In this document: in pieces, positions 25,406-35,274 of the stretch
How the letters are laid out: each line of letters begins with the position of its first letter
Position numbering within the stretch: position 1 is the stretch's first letter
Assembly (NCBI GenBank): GCA_029216955.1
Contig: JANAVB010004000.1
Location: 436,782-500,781, forward strand
Source of the DNA: Iris pallida
Lineage: Eukaryota > Streptophyta > Magnoliopsida > Asparagales > Iridaceae
Length of the DNA stretch: 64,000 nt
Direction of reading: 5' to 3'
Translations under genes and position numbers: made by a program
The notes under the pieces: generated by a model
The model's database searches: none
Seen by the model: the letters and a program-made list of their open reading frames with translations, nothing else
Told to the model about the DNA's origin: nothing

Positions 25406-25932
25406 CTGCAGAAAACAAACAAAGAAGAAGTATTTTTTCAGATGCGTATCAAACGCTAACTAAAAACATATCACAAGGCTTTTTACGCCAGTGCCTCAGC
25501 AAGACTTTTACGCCAGTGATTCAGCAAGGCCTTTTATGCCAGTGCTTCAACAAGGCTTTTTTACACCGGCGCTTTACAAAGGCTTTTACACCAGTGATTC
25601 AGCAAGGCTTTTTACGCCAGTGCTTCATCAAGGCTTTTTACGCCAGTGCCTTAGCAAGGCTTTTATGCCAGTGCTTCAACAAGGCTTTTTACGCCGACGC
25701 TTCACAAAGGCTTTTACGCCAGTGATATAACAAGGCTTTTACGCCATTGCTTCAGCAAGGCTTTTACGCCGGTGCGTCATAAAGGTTTTTACGCCAGTAT
25801 TTCAGCAAGGTTTTTTACGCCAGTGCCTTGTCAAGGATTTTACGCAAGTGCTTCAGCAAGGCTTTACGCTCATAAAATAGCTGTTTTCAAACAAAAATTT
25901 GAAGACAGATATTTACTTACGATCGGACTTAC
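25406..25932 (-). other. Inferred intron of antisense gene ii
   Basis: 527 bp between GTAAGT (donor, 25932-25927 on the - strand) and TTTTCTGCAG (acceptor ending 25406). The acceptor is preceded by CTTCTTCTTTGTTTG, a good polypyrimidine tract. Most of the intron is the TTTACGC minisatellite. Confidence 0.5.
25480..25870. repeat. Minisatellite of TTTACGCCAGTG(C/A)TTCAGCAAGGC units
   Basis: About thirteen imperfect units of roughly 29-31 bp, each centred on TTTTACGCCAGTG and CAGCAAGGC. The TTTACGC word is the same one dispersed in the LTRs and in the pre-gag coding region. The open frames on the + strand here merely translate the repeat. Confidence 0.9.
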
Positions 25933-26100
25933 CATTTGAGTCGAATGGTTTGGCTCTAATGGTGGTTGAATCTGCGTCTAATGACTGAGCATACAAAGGA
26001 ACGCAGTTGGAAAGCTTCGCCATCCTTATTTGTTAGAGAACAACATTACAGAAAGTTATCTTCAGAGGAATGAGTACGAGAATATATGAAATATTCTTGG

Positions 26101-26112
26101 CTATTTATAAAG
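26101..26112 (-). promoter_or_regulatory. TATA box for antisense gene ii
   Basis: On the - strand CCTTTATAAATAGCC, about 80-90 bp before the ATG at 26023. This leaves room for a leader of roughly 50 nt. Confidence 0.6.
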
Positions 26113-26349
26113 GCTGAAGAAACTGTTAGGATGAGTCTATTTCGGGGGAAGATCCTATTTAAAGGCTCTCGTAACCACAAGACAGACGCCACGTGTCGGT
26201 TTGTTTCTTGGGAATAAACAACCATAGAAACAGTTAAAATAAGTGTTGAACAGTTCTATCTACCAACAGATGAGGTCAACAGCAAAATTTTATTTATAAA
26301 GGGGGGAAGTGAACCCCTATAGATAAAAGTTTCGCAATACATAAAAACG

Positions 26350-26604
26350 TTATTTTTTCTCTCCTTCGTTGGGCTGACGAAGGGAGACACCTAGTTCATG
26401 CATATTGCGAATCCCGGAGCGGCGTATCAGATTAAGAAATGCTTCGGCATCTCCTGGCCCTTCGTACGCAGTTGGGGGACCACCATCAATGCGACTAAAG
26501 ACTGCAGGAGTCACTTCAAAATACTCTAAAAGGTTGCACGCTCGCTCGAAATCAAGCCTGGAGCTTGAAGCCTCTTTGTTGGTAGTCTCGTTCTTCGGCG
26601 CCAT
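26350..26604 (-). CDS. Antisense gene iii in the Tat 3' region (84-aa protein, unknown)
   Basis: The start is the ATG at 26604-26602 (context TCATGGCGCC), 45-50 bp after a TATATAAATA box on the - strand. The frame is intact to 26350. The product begins MAPKNETTNKEASSS, has a middle part with ACNLLEYFEVTP and a Gly/Pro stretch, and ends PNEGEKK. There is no signal peptide or membrane segment. Family unknown. Of the three antisense frames it is the only one without a visible stop, frameshift or damaged start. A longer frame up to 26661 exists but would begin at a non-ATG codon inside the TATA box. Confidence 0.55.
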   Translation of the reverse strand: MAPKNETTNKEASSSRLDFERACNLLEYFEVTPAVFSRIDGGPPTAYEGPGDAEAFLNLIRRSGIRNMHELGVSLRQPNEGEKK

Positions 26605-26645
26605 GACAAGATGAGGATGAATGTCAAGAATAAAGAATTTGTCCT

Positions 26646-26658
26646 TATTTATATAGAC
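26646..26658 (-). promoter_or_regulatory. TATA box for antisense gene iii
   Basis: On the - strand GGTCTATATAAATAAGG, placed as expected relative to the ATG at 26604. Confidence 0.55.
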
Positions 26659-26924
26659 CAAAGCAACTCTTCACATTCCTCGTTGGAAACTGCTTACTCG
26701 GGAAGATGAAGAGACATTCAAAAGTTTTCGGGAAAGAAATTTATTGTGACGGTTAAGTATTGACTGACATTAATTTTCTTTTCTTTTGAAGAACACGCCG
26801 ACTGCTGCATATCCCTGCTTTTACGCGGATGATGGTTGCATATCCCAAATTTTACGCTGGCAGATCAAATCTCAACTTTTACGCTTCTGTTCAAAGTGTT
26901 TCAAATTTTGGAGATATTTGAAAA

Positions 26925-26939
26925 CTTTGAAGGGGGTCT
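26925..26939 (+). promoter_or_regulatory. Polypurine tract of the Tat element
   Basis: Sequence TTTGAAGGGGGTCT directly precedes the 3' LTR start TGTAGGAG, the expected place of the plus-strand primer. Confidence 0.7.
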
Positions 26940-28017
26940 TGTAGGAGCGTAAAAAGTGCTTCTACTCAAATTGATCCCCTTTATGCCAAGGAGAGGCTAA
27001 TCACTTTACGCCTGTGCAAGCTGATCATTTTACGCTTGGGTCTAGACTGATGGCTCTTTACGCCTATGACTAGCCAACTACTCCTCTTACGCTAGGACAA
27101 GGCTGTCTAGTCTCGCATTTAATGCAGAACCTGACATGGAGATATTAATGATGGCGTTTACCACAGAATCCAAAGGAATTTGTCTCATACAAAGACCATT
27201 GTTGTCGTTTATGTGGATCGAGCTACTTTACGCTCACTATATGGTTTCTTTTACGCACGGAGTTTTACACGAGTTTTTACGCTCATAAAACGATGTGTGC
27301 GTAAAGTCTATTTGAGCCATTTTACGCTCAAGGTTATTCAATAACCACTTTACGCGGGAAACCTATGACAGAGCTATTTTACGCTCATCTTACTGTTTTA
27401 CGCCCAGAGGATGTTTGGGTTATTTTTACGCCCTATTCTTTCTGGCCAGTTTGGAACGTGGTTTGCCTACATGGCCTTCATGCCACATATTTCGAAGAAC
27501 GTGTGTACATGTATCCTATTCTCACTGAAATGATGGGACGCGTGTCAACGTATACAAAGGATGACTCTGATCATGGGTGGCAGTTGTTAGCGTAAAGACA
27601 GATTTTGATGCTTTTTACGCACAGAAGCCCCAGTCTATAAATAGACGGATTTTTGACATACACACACACACAGAGATAGGAGAGAATACAGAGATCAGAA
27701 CTTCGAGACTTTGATTCTCCGGAGCATTCTTCTTCAATTTTTCTTTCAGAACAGAGTGAAGCAAAGCAGGAAAGCATTCGGCCTCGCCATCAGCGCCCAA
27801 GTGCGTCTATACCTTTCTGGTGACTTAGTTCTTCCAAGTTGTTCTACTTCAAGCAGTGATCTTCATCATCATCATATGGTCCAAGGAACAAAGTGATCAT
27901 TTACAGATCAGACTTCCATAGCAATACTTTCCCAGAATCAAATTTGTACTTCTTGTACTTTTTCTCGTTTTATTTTCAAAATCCAACTTTTGTTTGGCAA
28001 TTTTGTTAAGTGAAACA
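26940..28017 (+). repeat. 3' LTR of the Tat element
   Basis: Starts TGTAGGAGCG and ends AAGTGAAACA. Very similar to 13787-14870, with a TATAAATA box at 27636-27643 and the same TTTACGC word series. It keeps the TG terminus that is mutated in the 5' copy. Confidence 0.92.
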
Positions 28018-28330
28018 AGCTTCATATTCAAAATATCAGAAATAAAAAGTTTTCGATTGGACTACCACCAATTTAAAACTTTTTACTTCTAATATTTTGA
28101 ATATGAAGCTCAGCTTCACGTTTGGCTTTATATTTTGCTCTGCTAGTGGAAGCCATGAGATTCATGATATCAACCGTAAATGATACCGATACCGATACTG
28201 TGAACCTTGGTTAATATTAATATTTTCACACTTCTCTAGGCTGAGGTTGAGGACGATATCATATGATGCGGAATAGGATGCTGAGAGAGTCGAATGAGAA
28301 GCAGGGAAGTAGAGGGAGGGTCAGAGATGG
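28018..28330. repeat. Rest of the long inverted repeat: end of left arm, short spacer and right arm
   Basis: 28018-28062 continues the interrupted left arm; 28070-28330 is its inverted partner. The innermost part is a clear hairpin: AGCTTCATATTCAAAATAT near 28019 against ATATTTTGAATATGAAGCT near 28098, around a short ACTACCACC loop. Both arms contain the same short frame (left ATG 13727, ending near 28076; right ATG at 28165 on the - strand, ending 28073). Confidence 0.8.
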
Positions 28331-28458
28331 AGGGGGTCAGAGAGGGGGCCTTCTTGTTGAACATGTGATGACACTCATTTAATACTTATATCTCTATGCA
28401 TCAATTTGGAATATACTCGAATAATGTGTATCTATCTTTGCAGAATTATTGTCAATTA

Positions 28459-31400
28459 ATGGATATGAATGACTATCTGCGACATCGTTCGTGGATGTAC
28501 AATCGTCATTCTGATGACATGTACGGTGTGCGAGATGAATTTATACAGGGGGTAGAGCAGTTCCTGTAGTTCGCCAAGACGTTCTCTCAGTACATGGACC
28601 GTACCAAAATTAAGTATCCATGTGTGAGATGTCACAACATGAAACTATCATCCAGAAGTGGACGTGACATATCATTTGTATTCGAGAGGTTTCATGTCGA
28701 ATTACTATCAGTAGACCTCACATGGAGAACTTGTGTCTTTAGCATCGGAGCTGGAGCCTAATTTGCCGTATAGGGATGTCCATGACCACGCTGGTTATGA
28801 CGAAGGGTGGGTGAACATGGTTTTTGACGGTGCGGGGCCTAGTTTCGATCCGGACAATCATAATACGACTGAGGAGGCACCGAATGCCGATGCTGCAAAG
28901 TTCATGGAGTTGCTGGAGAATACAAGGACTCCTTTGTATCCTAGTTGAAAGGATCATTCACCGTTGGAGGTGGTTACAAGATTGCTGAGCATCAAGTCTG
29001 ATTTCAACATGTCTCAAGAATGCTACAACCGAATCATCAAGTTGATTATAAAGATCTTGCCGAAAGGTGCAAAGTTACCTACAGACTTCTACCGGTCTAA
29101 GTGGATGGTGAGATCTCTATGGATGGGATACGAAAAAATCGATGGATGTCGCAACGAGCACATGTTGTACTACAAAGACGACAAAGATGAAGATGCATAC
29201 AGATTTTGTGGTGCTGATCGCTATAAGACAACAAGTTCAAGTAGGACTCCCGGTGCAAGGAAGCCTACCGACTCGATGCACTACTTGCCGTTGACGCCGC
29301 GGTTGCAGAGGTTGTTTATGGTGAAGGAGACTGCAGAAAACATGAGTTGGCACAGACGGGAACAGATCGATGGAGTGTTGGATCACCCATCTGATGGAGA
29401 AGCATGGAAGCACTTTGATCGAGACTATCCAGATTTTGCTTCAGATCTGCATAATGTTAGATTGGATCTCTCCTCCGACAGTTTTACCCAATTCGGACTT
29501 TTGGGATCCCAGTATTCGCATTGGTCTATGATCGTCATACCGTACAATCTACCGCCTTGGATGTGCATGAAGACTTCGTATATGTTTCTCACCGTTATTA
29601 TCCCGGGTCCGAACAATCCGAAGAGGAACATCGATGTGTATTTACAGCGATTGATAGATGAGTTGAATCAGCTATGGGAAGTAGGTGCCAACACCTACGA
29701 TGTTTCTAGAAAGTAGAATTTTCAGATGAGGGCCGCACTGATGTGGACCATCAATAACTTTTCGGTCTATAGAATGTTATCTGGATGGAGCACTCATGGT
29801 CGTCTCTTATGGTCGTCTCTTATGTCCATATTGTATGGATCGCATGAAGGCTTTTCGTTTGAAACACAGAAAAAAAACTGTGCTTCTTCGATTGTCATCG
29901 ATAGTTCCTGTCGAAGGACCATCCGTTCCGGATGAACAATAATGCTTTTTTTGTCGGCATTGTAGAGAAGGCCAATCCACCGCCAAGGTGGACCGAAGAC
30001 ACAATATGGAAGAAGGTCAAGGATTTTTCAAGTGCTATCGAAGAGCCTACAAAGGGATAGAAGTGTGATAAATTTGGCTACACTCATAATTGGACGAAAA
30101 GAAGTATATTCTGGGACCTGCCATATTGGAGCACCAATCTGATCAGGCATAACCTTAATGTCATACATATCGAGAAGAATGTGTTTGACAACATAATTAA
30201 TACTGTGATGGACATAAAGGGAAAGACGAAAGACAATCCCAAGGCCAGGTTGGACTTGGAAGATATATGCAGACATCCTGCGTTGCATTTGATAAAAGAA
30301 GGCAATAGGAAGTATAAGCAGCCTAAGGCAATTTTCTCACTAGACAGGAAGGATAAAGGGAGACTTTGTAGGTAGATTCAGGGCCTAAAATTTTCTGACG
30401 GATACGTGTCAAATTTAAGAAGATACGTCGACTCGAAGGAGAACAAATTGATGGGTATGAAGAGCCATGACTGTCACGTACTTATGGAGAGGTTAATTTC
30501 GATCGCATTTTGGGAATTATTATCGTCGGTCGTTTGGGATCCGTTGACAGAGCTGAGCATATTCTTCAGAGATCTTTGTTCGACTATGTTTCTTATCGAT
30601 CGTCTAGAAAAGCAAGAGAAGTACATTGCAGTAATACTGTGCAAGCTTGAGAGGGTGTTCCCTCATGGGTTCTTCGACTCCATAGAGCATTTGCCAATTC
30701 ATCTTTCCTACGAGGCATGTGTTGGTGAGCCCGTCGGTTATCAGTGGATTTACCCGTTTGAGCGATATTTGAACCAAAGGTGAAAAATAAGGCTCGGGTC
30801 GAAGGTTCTATTTGTGAAGCCTATGTTCTCGAAAAGATTATAAACTTTTGCTTGATGTATTTCAAGCCACATGTTGCTACTAATAGAACAAGAGCTCCGA
30901 GAAACGACGATTGATATCTTGAATCTAATGATGCAATACTGAAAGTCGTCAATGCTTTCAGAAAGCCTTCGGAGAAAATAAAGAAAAGATATCTGAATGA
31001 CGATGAACTAAGGGCTACTCAGTTATATATATTACTCAACTGCGATGAGGATGAAGTGGAGAAGCTCGAGGGGTAAGTAACTAATACGTCCATGTTTACG
31101 TCATCTATGCATATAATAGTATCCAATATTATTATTACACTAATTGGTCGATGTGTTGTTATTTTTAACACATTTAATGATGAGGTGAGGTCGAGTAGAC
31201 AGTACATAATAGATGAAGAACTGGAACAGGAATAAGAATCATTTTTTTTATGGTTGAGAGCATATGTAAGATGCTCAGTAATTACTTTTCGTATATGCAC
31301 TTTGCACAGTAATTAATGGAACGTTTAAATTAATTTCTTATCTTGTGGTTTTTAGGTCGATCATCTGGACGTAATACTAGAGAATGAGTCTATTAGAACT

Positions 31401-32082
31401 CTAGCCAAAGGGCCCATTTATTTCGTCAAAATCTGGCCAAGCTATTGCGTGAATGGGTTTAGGTTCAAGTCAACAAATGCTCCGATCAGAGAGAACTTTT
31501 CGGATCTTGATTCGACCAAATATAGTTGTTTGTGTATTCGATCTACAAACTATAAAGATGTTGATCCGGGCAATGATTTCTATGGCATCTTACGGGAGAT
31601 TGTGGAGTTGACATATAACTACGGCATAGAGCCGGCTAGGATCGTGTTGTTCAGGTGTTATTGGTTCGATCCGATCCAAGATTAAGGTTGGAAAATTGTC
31701 AAGCACGGTCTTGTGTATATTAACTACCGGCATCGATATCAAGGATACGAACCATTTGTCCTATCCAGTCTGGCTCAACAAGTTTACTTCACTACTTATC
31801 CTAGATGGAGAACAACTAGGTTGGACTGGTGGGCAGTATGCAAGACTAAAGCCATAAATACCTATGATGTTGACGAAATAGCTTATCAGGAGGATGAGCT
31901 ACCTCTCGTAACAAATACAGTTGACGTGGACACAACGGAAGTTCCATATTACACATCTAATCGTGTAAAAGAGGTAGAAGTATCCGAAAAAGGAAAACGA
32001 AGTAGATGAAAGCGAATATGAGGAGGAAGAGGAAGATGAGGACGCAGAGGACGAAGAAGATAAATTTTTAGAAGATGATTGA
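28459..32082 (+). pseudogene. TNP2-type CACTA transposase of element 1, decayed
   Basis: The ATG at 28459 opens into the transposase-associated N-terminal domain (RSWMYNR). A TAG at 28567-28569 breaks it early. The TNP2/Transposase_21 core lies at about 28964-30370 (words RSLWMGYEKIDGC, NLPPWMCMK, GPNNPKRNIDVYLQ, HNLNVIHIEKNVFDN-like). A DUF4218-like region (30400-30900, SHDCHVLMERL, YQWIYPFERY) and a DUF4216-like region (31440-31684, VNGFRFKSTN, LFRCYWFDPIQ) follow, and the frame ends in an acidic tail with a TGA at 32080-32082. Several stops and frame changes are present; one metal-site Cys is Tyr. At least one intron lies in the stretch 31060-31350. Confidence 0.88.
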
Positions 32083-32226
32083 AAATAAAATAAAATATAC
32101 AATATGTTTAACCACTAATTAATCTCCATGCAACAATGAATCTTCCACATTACACGTCTAATACTGTCATTTTGTTTAATCTCTGATTAATCTCTATGTT
32201 TCCTTCAATCTATCCAGATAGCACCT

Positions 32227-33893
32227 ATGACCCGAGCACGTCGCTTGATTGAGGCACGGATGGCTGCTAAGGAGGTAGTGGTACCTCATGCTGCTGAGGA
32301 GGTAGTGCTTTCTCCTGCTGCTGAGAAGGTTGTGGTACCTAAAGTAGAGATGAAGGTCAAGAAAGAACTTCCTCCTACTATTAAGGAGGAAGTGATCCTA
32401 CTTATGTGCAGTGGCTGAGGAGGGAGATCTCTCTGCACCTGCGTAGAGGGTAGAGCAGTATGATATGACTTTTCACCGGATTTGTTTCTGGTAGACTTAT
32501 TTCTGGGTTAGACTTGGATGTTTTATCCACTTCAAGGTAACTAAATTATATTGCTTTTAGTATAAATCATCCTTTATGCATATTATATAACTAACTAATT
32601 TAATTCTTGTAGAAAATATATTTTTATCCACCACACCAGGCTGAGACGATCAAGAAGCAATTTCCTGCCATTGTCGTCAAGTTGATCCGAGATGCGATCG
32701 ACGACCAGAAGGCTCGAGACCGCTCCAGAAAATTGATCGAAGGTTGGATCACACCGGAACAGTGGACTGCCATGAAGGCTAGATTCGATGCTCCTATATA
32801 CAAGGAATGGTCAGAGAAGGCGAAGGTGGCTAGAACGAGGGCAGGAAAGTGGTGTGGTGGCTCGATTCCCATGACGGAACATTTTTGTCGCCTGGTATAT
32901 GTTTTAGTGTAATATATTATTTAATAAATGTAGGAATAAAATGTTTAATTTTATTAACAAATAAATTATTATAATAGATAAAGAGGGGTGAGGATGCCAA
33001 CATGGTGACCATCTTCCTGGCCACCCATCGGAAGGACGGAAAGCTTATCGATGATCGGGCCACGCATAGCTATGTAAGTATTACTTTACGTGTCATTAAC
33101 TTTAGTATAACTTAAGAAATATGCAATATACATCCATAAACATGGAACAACTAGGTTGGTAGTACATATTATGCTTATCGAGATGTACACTTTTCTAGGA
33201 GGAGTATCATAGGCTAGAGCATGAGATGACTAGTACATCTACGGAGGGAGGGGCTGGTACTCCCTCTCAGCCCCTCCGGCTCGGATGTTGGACGAGCTCT
33301 GGATGACCGCCGTTAGTGGTCTTCAGAGGGGTACGTACTACGGTATGGGATCCTAAGGTGCCCTTGTGGCGATGCAGCCATCCAGGGCCCCCTCTGCCAG
33401 TGTGCATTCCCTACAGCCCTCACAAGAGTCAGTTCGAGTGGAGGAACTCCATCGCCAGCTTACTGAGCTGCGTAACGAGCTATTACGAAGGATTGCGGAG
33501 CATCAGATGGACGATACGGACCTCACCACATGATTTGATATGCTCGAGCGTACCATTAGAAAGACGAAAGAGAGAACGGATCGTGCCATTCAGACGGTAC
33601 AGGAGAGGGCAGATCTTGCCGTTCACGCGTTACATGGGTCGCAGGTGGCCATTGGTGAGTAGATTTCAAGGTTGGCGACTGTTATAAATTCTACCAACTC
33701 CAGACTGCTAGCCATGGAGCAGACACTTCCTGGTCGTACGTCGGCATCCACACCTACTGTAGCGGTTCCACTGCCTCCTCTTTCATCTACTGATGAGTCG
33801 TCACCGGTGATGCTGACCCTGACGCAGTATAGGTTCATGATGTCCCAGATACTGCGACTGCCTACTCCTCCTCTTCATCCTGACCAGGCATAG
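32227..33893 (+). pseudogene. Second CACTA gene of element 1 (Transposase_24/En-Spm type), decayed
   Basis: The ATG at 32227 starts a repetitive N-terminus (AAEEVV units). Exons visible by comparison with the sister element: about 32613-32894 (AIDDQKARDRSRKLIEGWIT, YKEWSEKAKVARTRAGKWCGGS), 32978-33073 (ending TAT before GTAAGT) and 33199-33893 (LQRGTYYGMGS then a coiled-coil-like part), with a TAG at 33891-33893. In-frame stops occur in the last exon. The CGGS word after a basic KARTR stretch is the hallmark of the plant Ptta/En/Spm family. In En/Spm the second protein binds subterminal repeats. Confidence 0.8.
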
Positions 33894-34289
33894 TAGTCTT
33901 TTATTGGACTTATTCATTTGTTGTTTTAGTGACCCATTGTTGGGTCTTTATGTATTTATTTTATACATTTACTTACAATTTGTGTTATGTTATGTTGAAT
34001 ATTATTGGACACACTTTTTATAGCCGTTTGGTAGTGGATTTGTATCCACCCGGCTATTTTTTGTCTTTTTGATCGTTAGATTCTATTTATTTGATAATTG
34101 GTAGTACATTTTTATCATTTGTCACTATATTGATTTATCGGTGTTGAGTGTTCCACCGAAGGGTCGACGAACCCAGTAAATTCTAAGGAGGGTTGCTCTG
34201 GGTCTATTATTTGTAAACTGTCACTCTAAATGCAGGTAAAATGCTTTATAATGTAACTGTCATTTATATAAAAAGCATACAACATTTTT
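33894..34289. other. Non-coding interval between the second CACTA gene and the subterminal repeats
   Basis: AT-rich, no ORF. Probably the 3' untranslated part of the element 1 transcripts. Confidence 0.5.
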
Positions 34290-34875
34290 TTTACATTTTT
34301 TTGGAGTTAGCGACGCTTTGCGACACAAGCATTAGTTGCTAAGGTGTCCCGAAACATCACAAACCTTAGAATCAGAATGGCGCTGAATGTCGCAAAAATG
34401 CTGACGTGGACAATATTACAAGTCAGCAACTTTAGTCAGGCAACGTCGCTATCATGGTCACTAAGTTCGTATCAATACGTCGCTATACAAGTATTTTAAC
34501 GTCACTGGATGTCGCCAAACGTCGCTAAAATGGTGACATGGCAATCCCAAATTGCCAGATACGGAGTCGCTAAACTTTACAGTTTACGTCGCTAATAGTT
34601 GAAATGTCAGTGACAATTAACAATAAATTTGTGCGTCGCAGATTAGCAATGCAATGTCGGTAAACGTCGCTACTTGTGAAAAAAATCTAGCGATGTGCTG
34701 TGTCGCAGACTTATGTTGCTATAGCGACGAACAATGATGTCTCTCTTGCTAGCGACCATGTTTTATGCGATATTGTCAAAACGTCGCTAATTTTATTGCC
34801 GATTTATTTTAGCGACGTATTTTTGATATTTAGCGACGTCATCTGGCATCGCTAATGTGGCATATTTTGGTAGTG
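34290..34875. repeat. Subterminal repeat region and 3' terminus of CACTA element 1
   Basis: Dense direct and inverted copies of TAGCGACG, GTCGCTAA and close variants up to the terminal TTTTGGTAGTG. Such subterminal motif clusters are the binding sites of the CACTA-encoded DNA-binding protein. Confidence 0.85.
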
Positions 34876-34959
34876 CTCGTCGACGACGTCGAGAAGGCCC
34901 CGTCCCAAAACCCTAACTCTAAGATGGCGGTTGAGGTCATCATCCTCAGGCCTCGAGAT

Positions 34960-35240
34960 CGTCGACTTCGACGCTGCCGTCGTGACCCGCTTCGTCATGA
35001 CCAGCGAGGACTCGAGGTCATCGTCGAAGTCACTGGCGCATACCACTGCCACCCTCCACACTTCGACATTGCTGGCGGAGACCGGTCGAGGTCATCGTCA
35101 TCATCATCGACTTCGACGTTGCCGTCGTAGCAAGCGAGGCCTCGAGGTCATCGACGAAGTCACTAGCGCAGACCACTGCCACCTTCCACACTTCGACGTT
35201 ACTGGCGGAGACCGGTCGAGGTCGTCGTCTTCGAAGTTGT
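34960..35240. repeat. 130-bp tandem duplication, GC-rich
   Basis: Two copies with a period of 130 bp: CTCGAGGTCATCG at 35011 and 35141, each followed by GAAGTCACT(G/A)GCGCA and CTGGCGGAGACCGGTCGAGG. TCGACGTCG words make it CpG-rich compared with its surroundings. Overlapping frames on both strands are products of this composition. Confidence 0.8.
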
Positions 35241-35274
35241 TGTTGACGGAAAGGATCTAGATCTGAAGGATACG

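Larger units (their letters stand above)
24927..26023 (-). pseudogene. Antisense gene ii in the Tat 3' region: two-exon gene with a minisatellite intron (unknown function)
   Basis: On the - strand an ATG (26023-26021) opens a 30-codon exon ending at 25933 before GTAAGT. The acceptor is a T-rich tract plus TGCAG, with exon 2 from 25405 to the TAG at 24929-24927. Phases agree (91 nt, then 479 nt) and give about 189 residues. A second GTAAGT 12 bp further in keeps the same phase. Exon 2 reads as protein over its whole length except two TAGs (25271-25269 and 25160-25158). The C-terminus is very basic (QRRSKKK). A TATA box sits 80-90 bp upstream. No family is recognised. Exon joining is inferred from splice consensus and phase only. 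Confidence 0.6.
13787..28017 (+). mobile_element. Tat-lineage Ty3/gypsy retrotransposon, complete but decayed
   Basis: The 1.08-kb LTRs (13787-14870 and 26940-28017), a PBS, a gag-PR-RT-RH-aRH-INT order and a G-rich tract before the 3' LTR define a full element. The second, archaeal-type RNase H places it in the Tat group (Tat/Ogre/Retand), and a long 3' region beyond integrase is also typical of that group. Flanking 5-mers are AACTT (13782-13786) and AGCTT (28018-28022), consistent with an AGCTT target duplication with one G-to-A change. The 5' LTR starts TATAGG where the 3' LTR has TGTAGG, again G-to-A. It is inserted in the long inverted repeat. Confidence 0.93.
28331..34875 (+). mobile_element. 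CACTA (En/Spm) transposon 1, 5'-truncated
   Basis: The right end is TTTTGGTAGTG (ending 34875), the inverse of a CACTACCAAAA terminus. It is preceded by about 580 bp dense in TAGCGACG/CGTCGCTA subterminal words. Two decayed genes follow the usual CACTA order: TNP2-type transposase, then a Transposase_24-type gene. No matching CACTAC start is visible near 28331-28459, so the left end is missing and the left limit given is approximate. The right terminus closely resembles that of the intact element at 46055, so both belong to one family. Confidence 0.85.

Noticed and set aside
25480..25870. Regular repeats resembling a CRISPR array
   Set aside because: Spacers are not unique; the whole unit repeats imperfectly, the context is a plant retrotransposon, and no cas-like gene is near. 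It is a minisatellite.
28018..28330. Right-hand CACTA or MULE terminal inverted repeat
   Set aside because: The arms do not begin with CACTA, no 9-bp duplication was seen, and the matching arm lies 14 kb left, so it is a fold-back interrupted by the Tat element.
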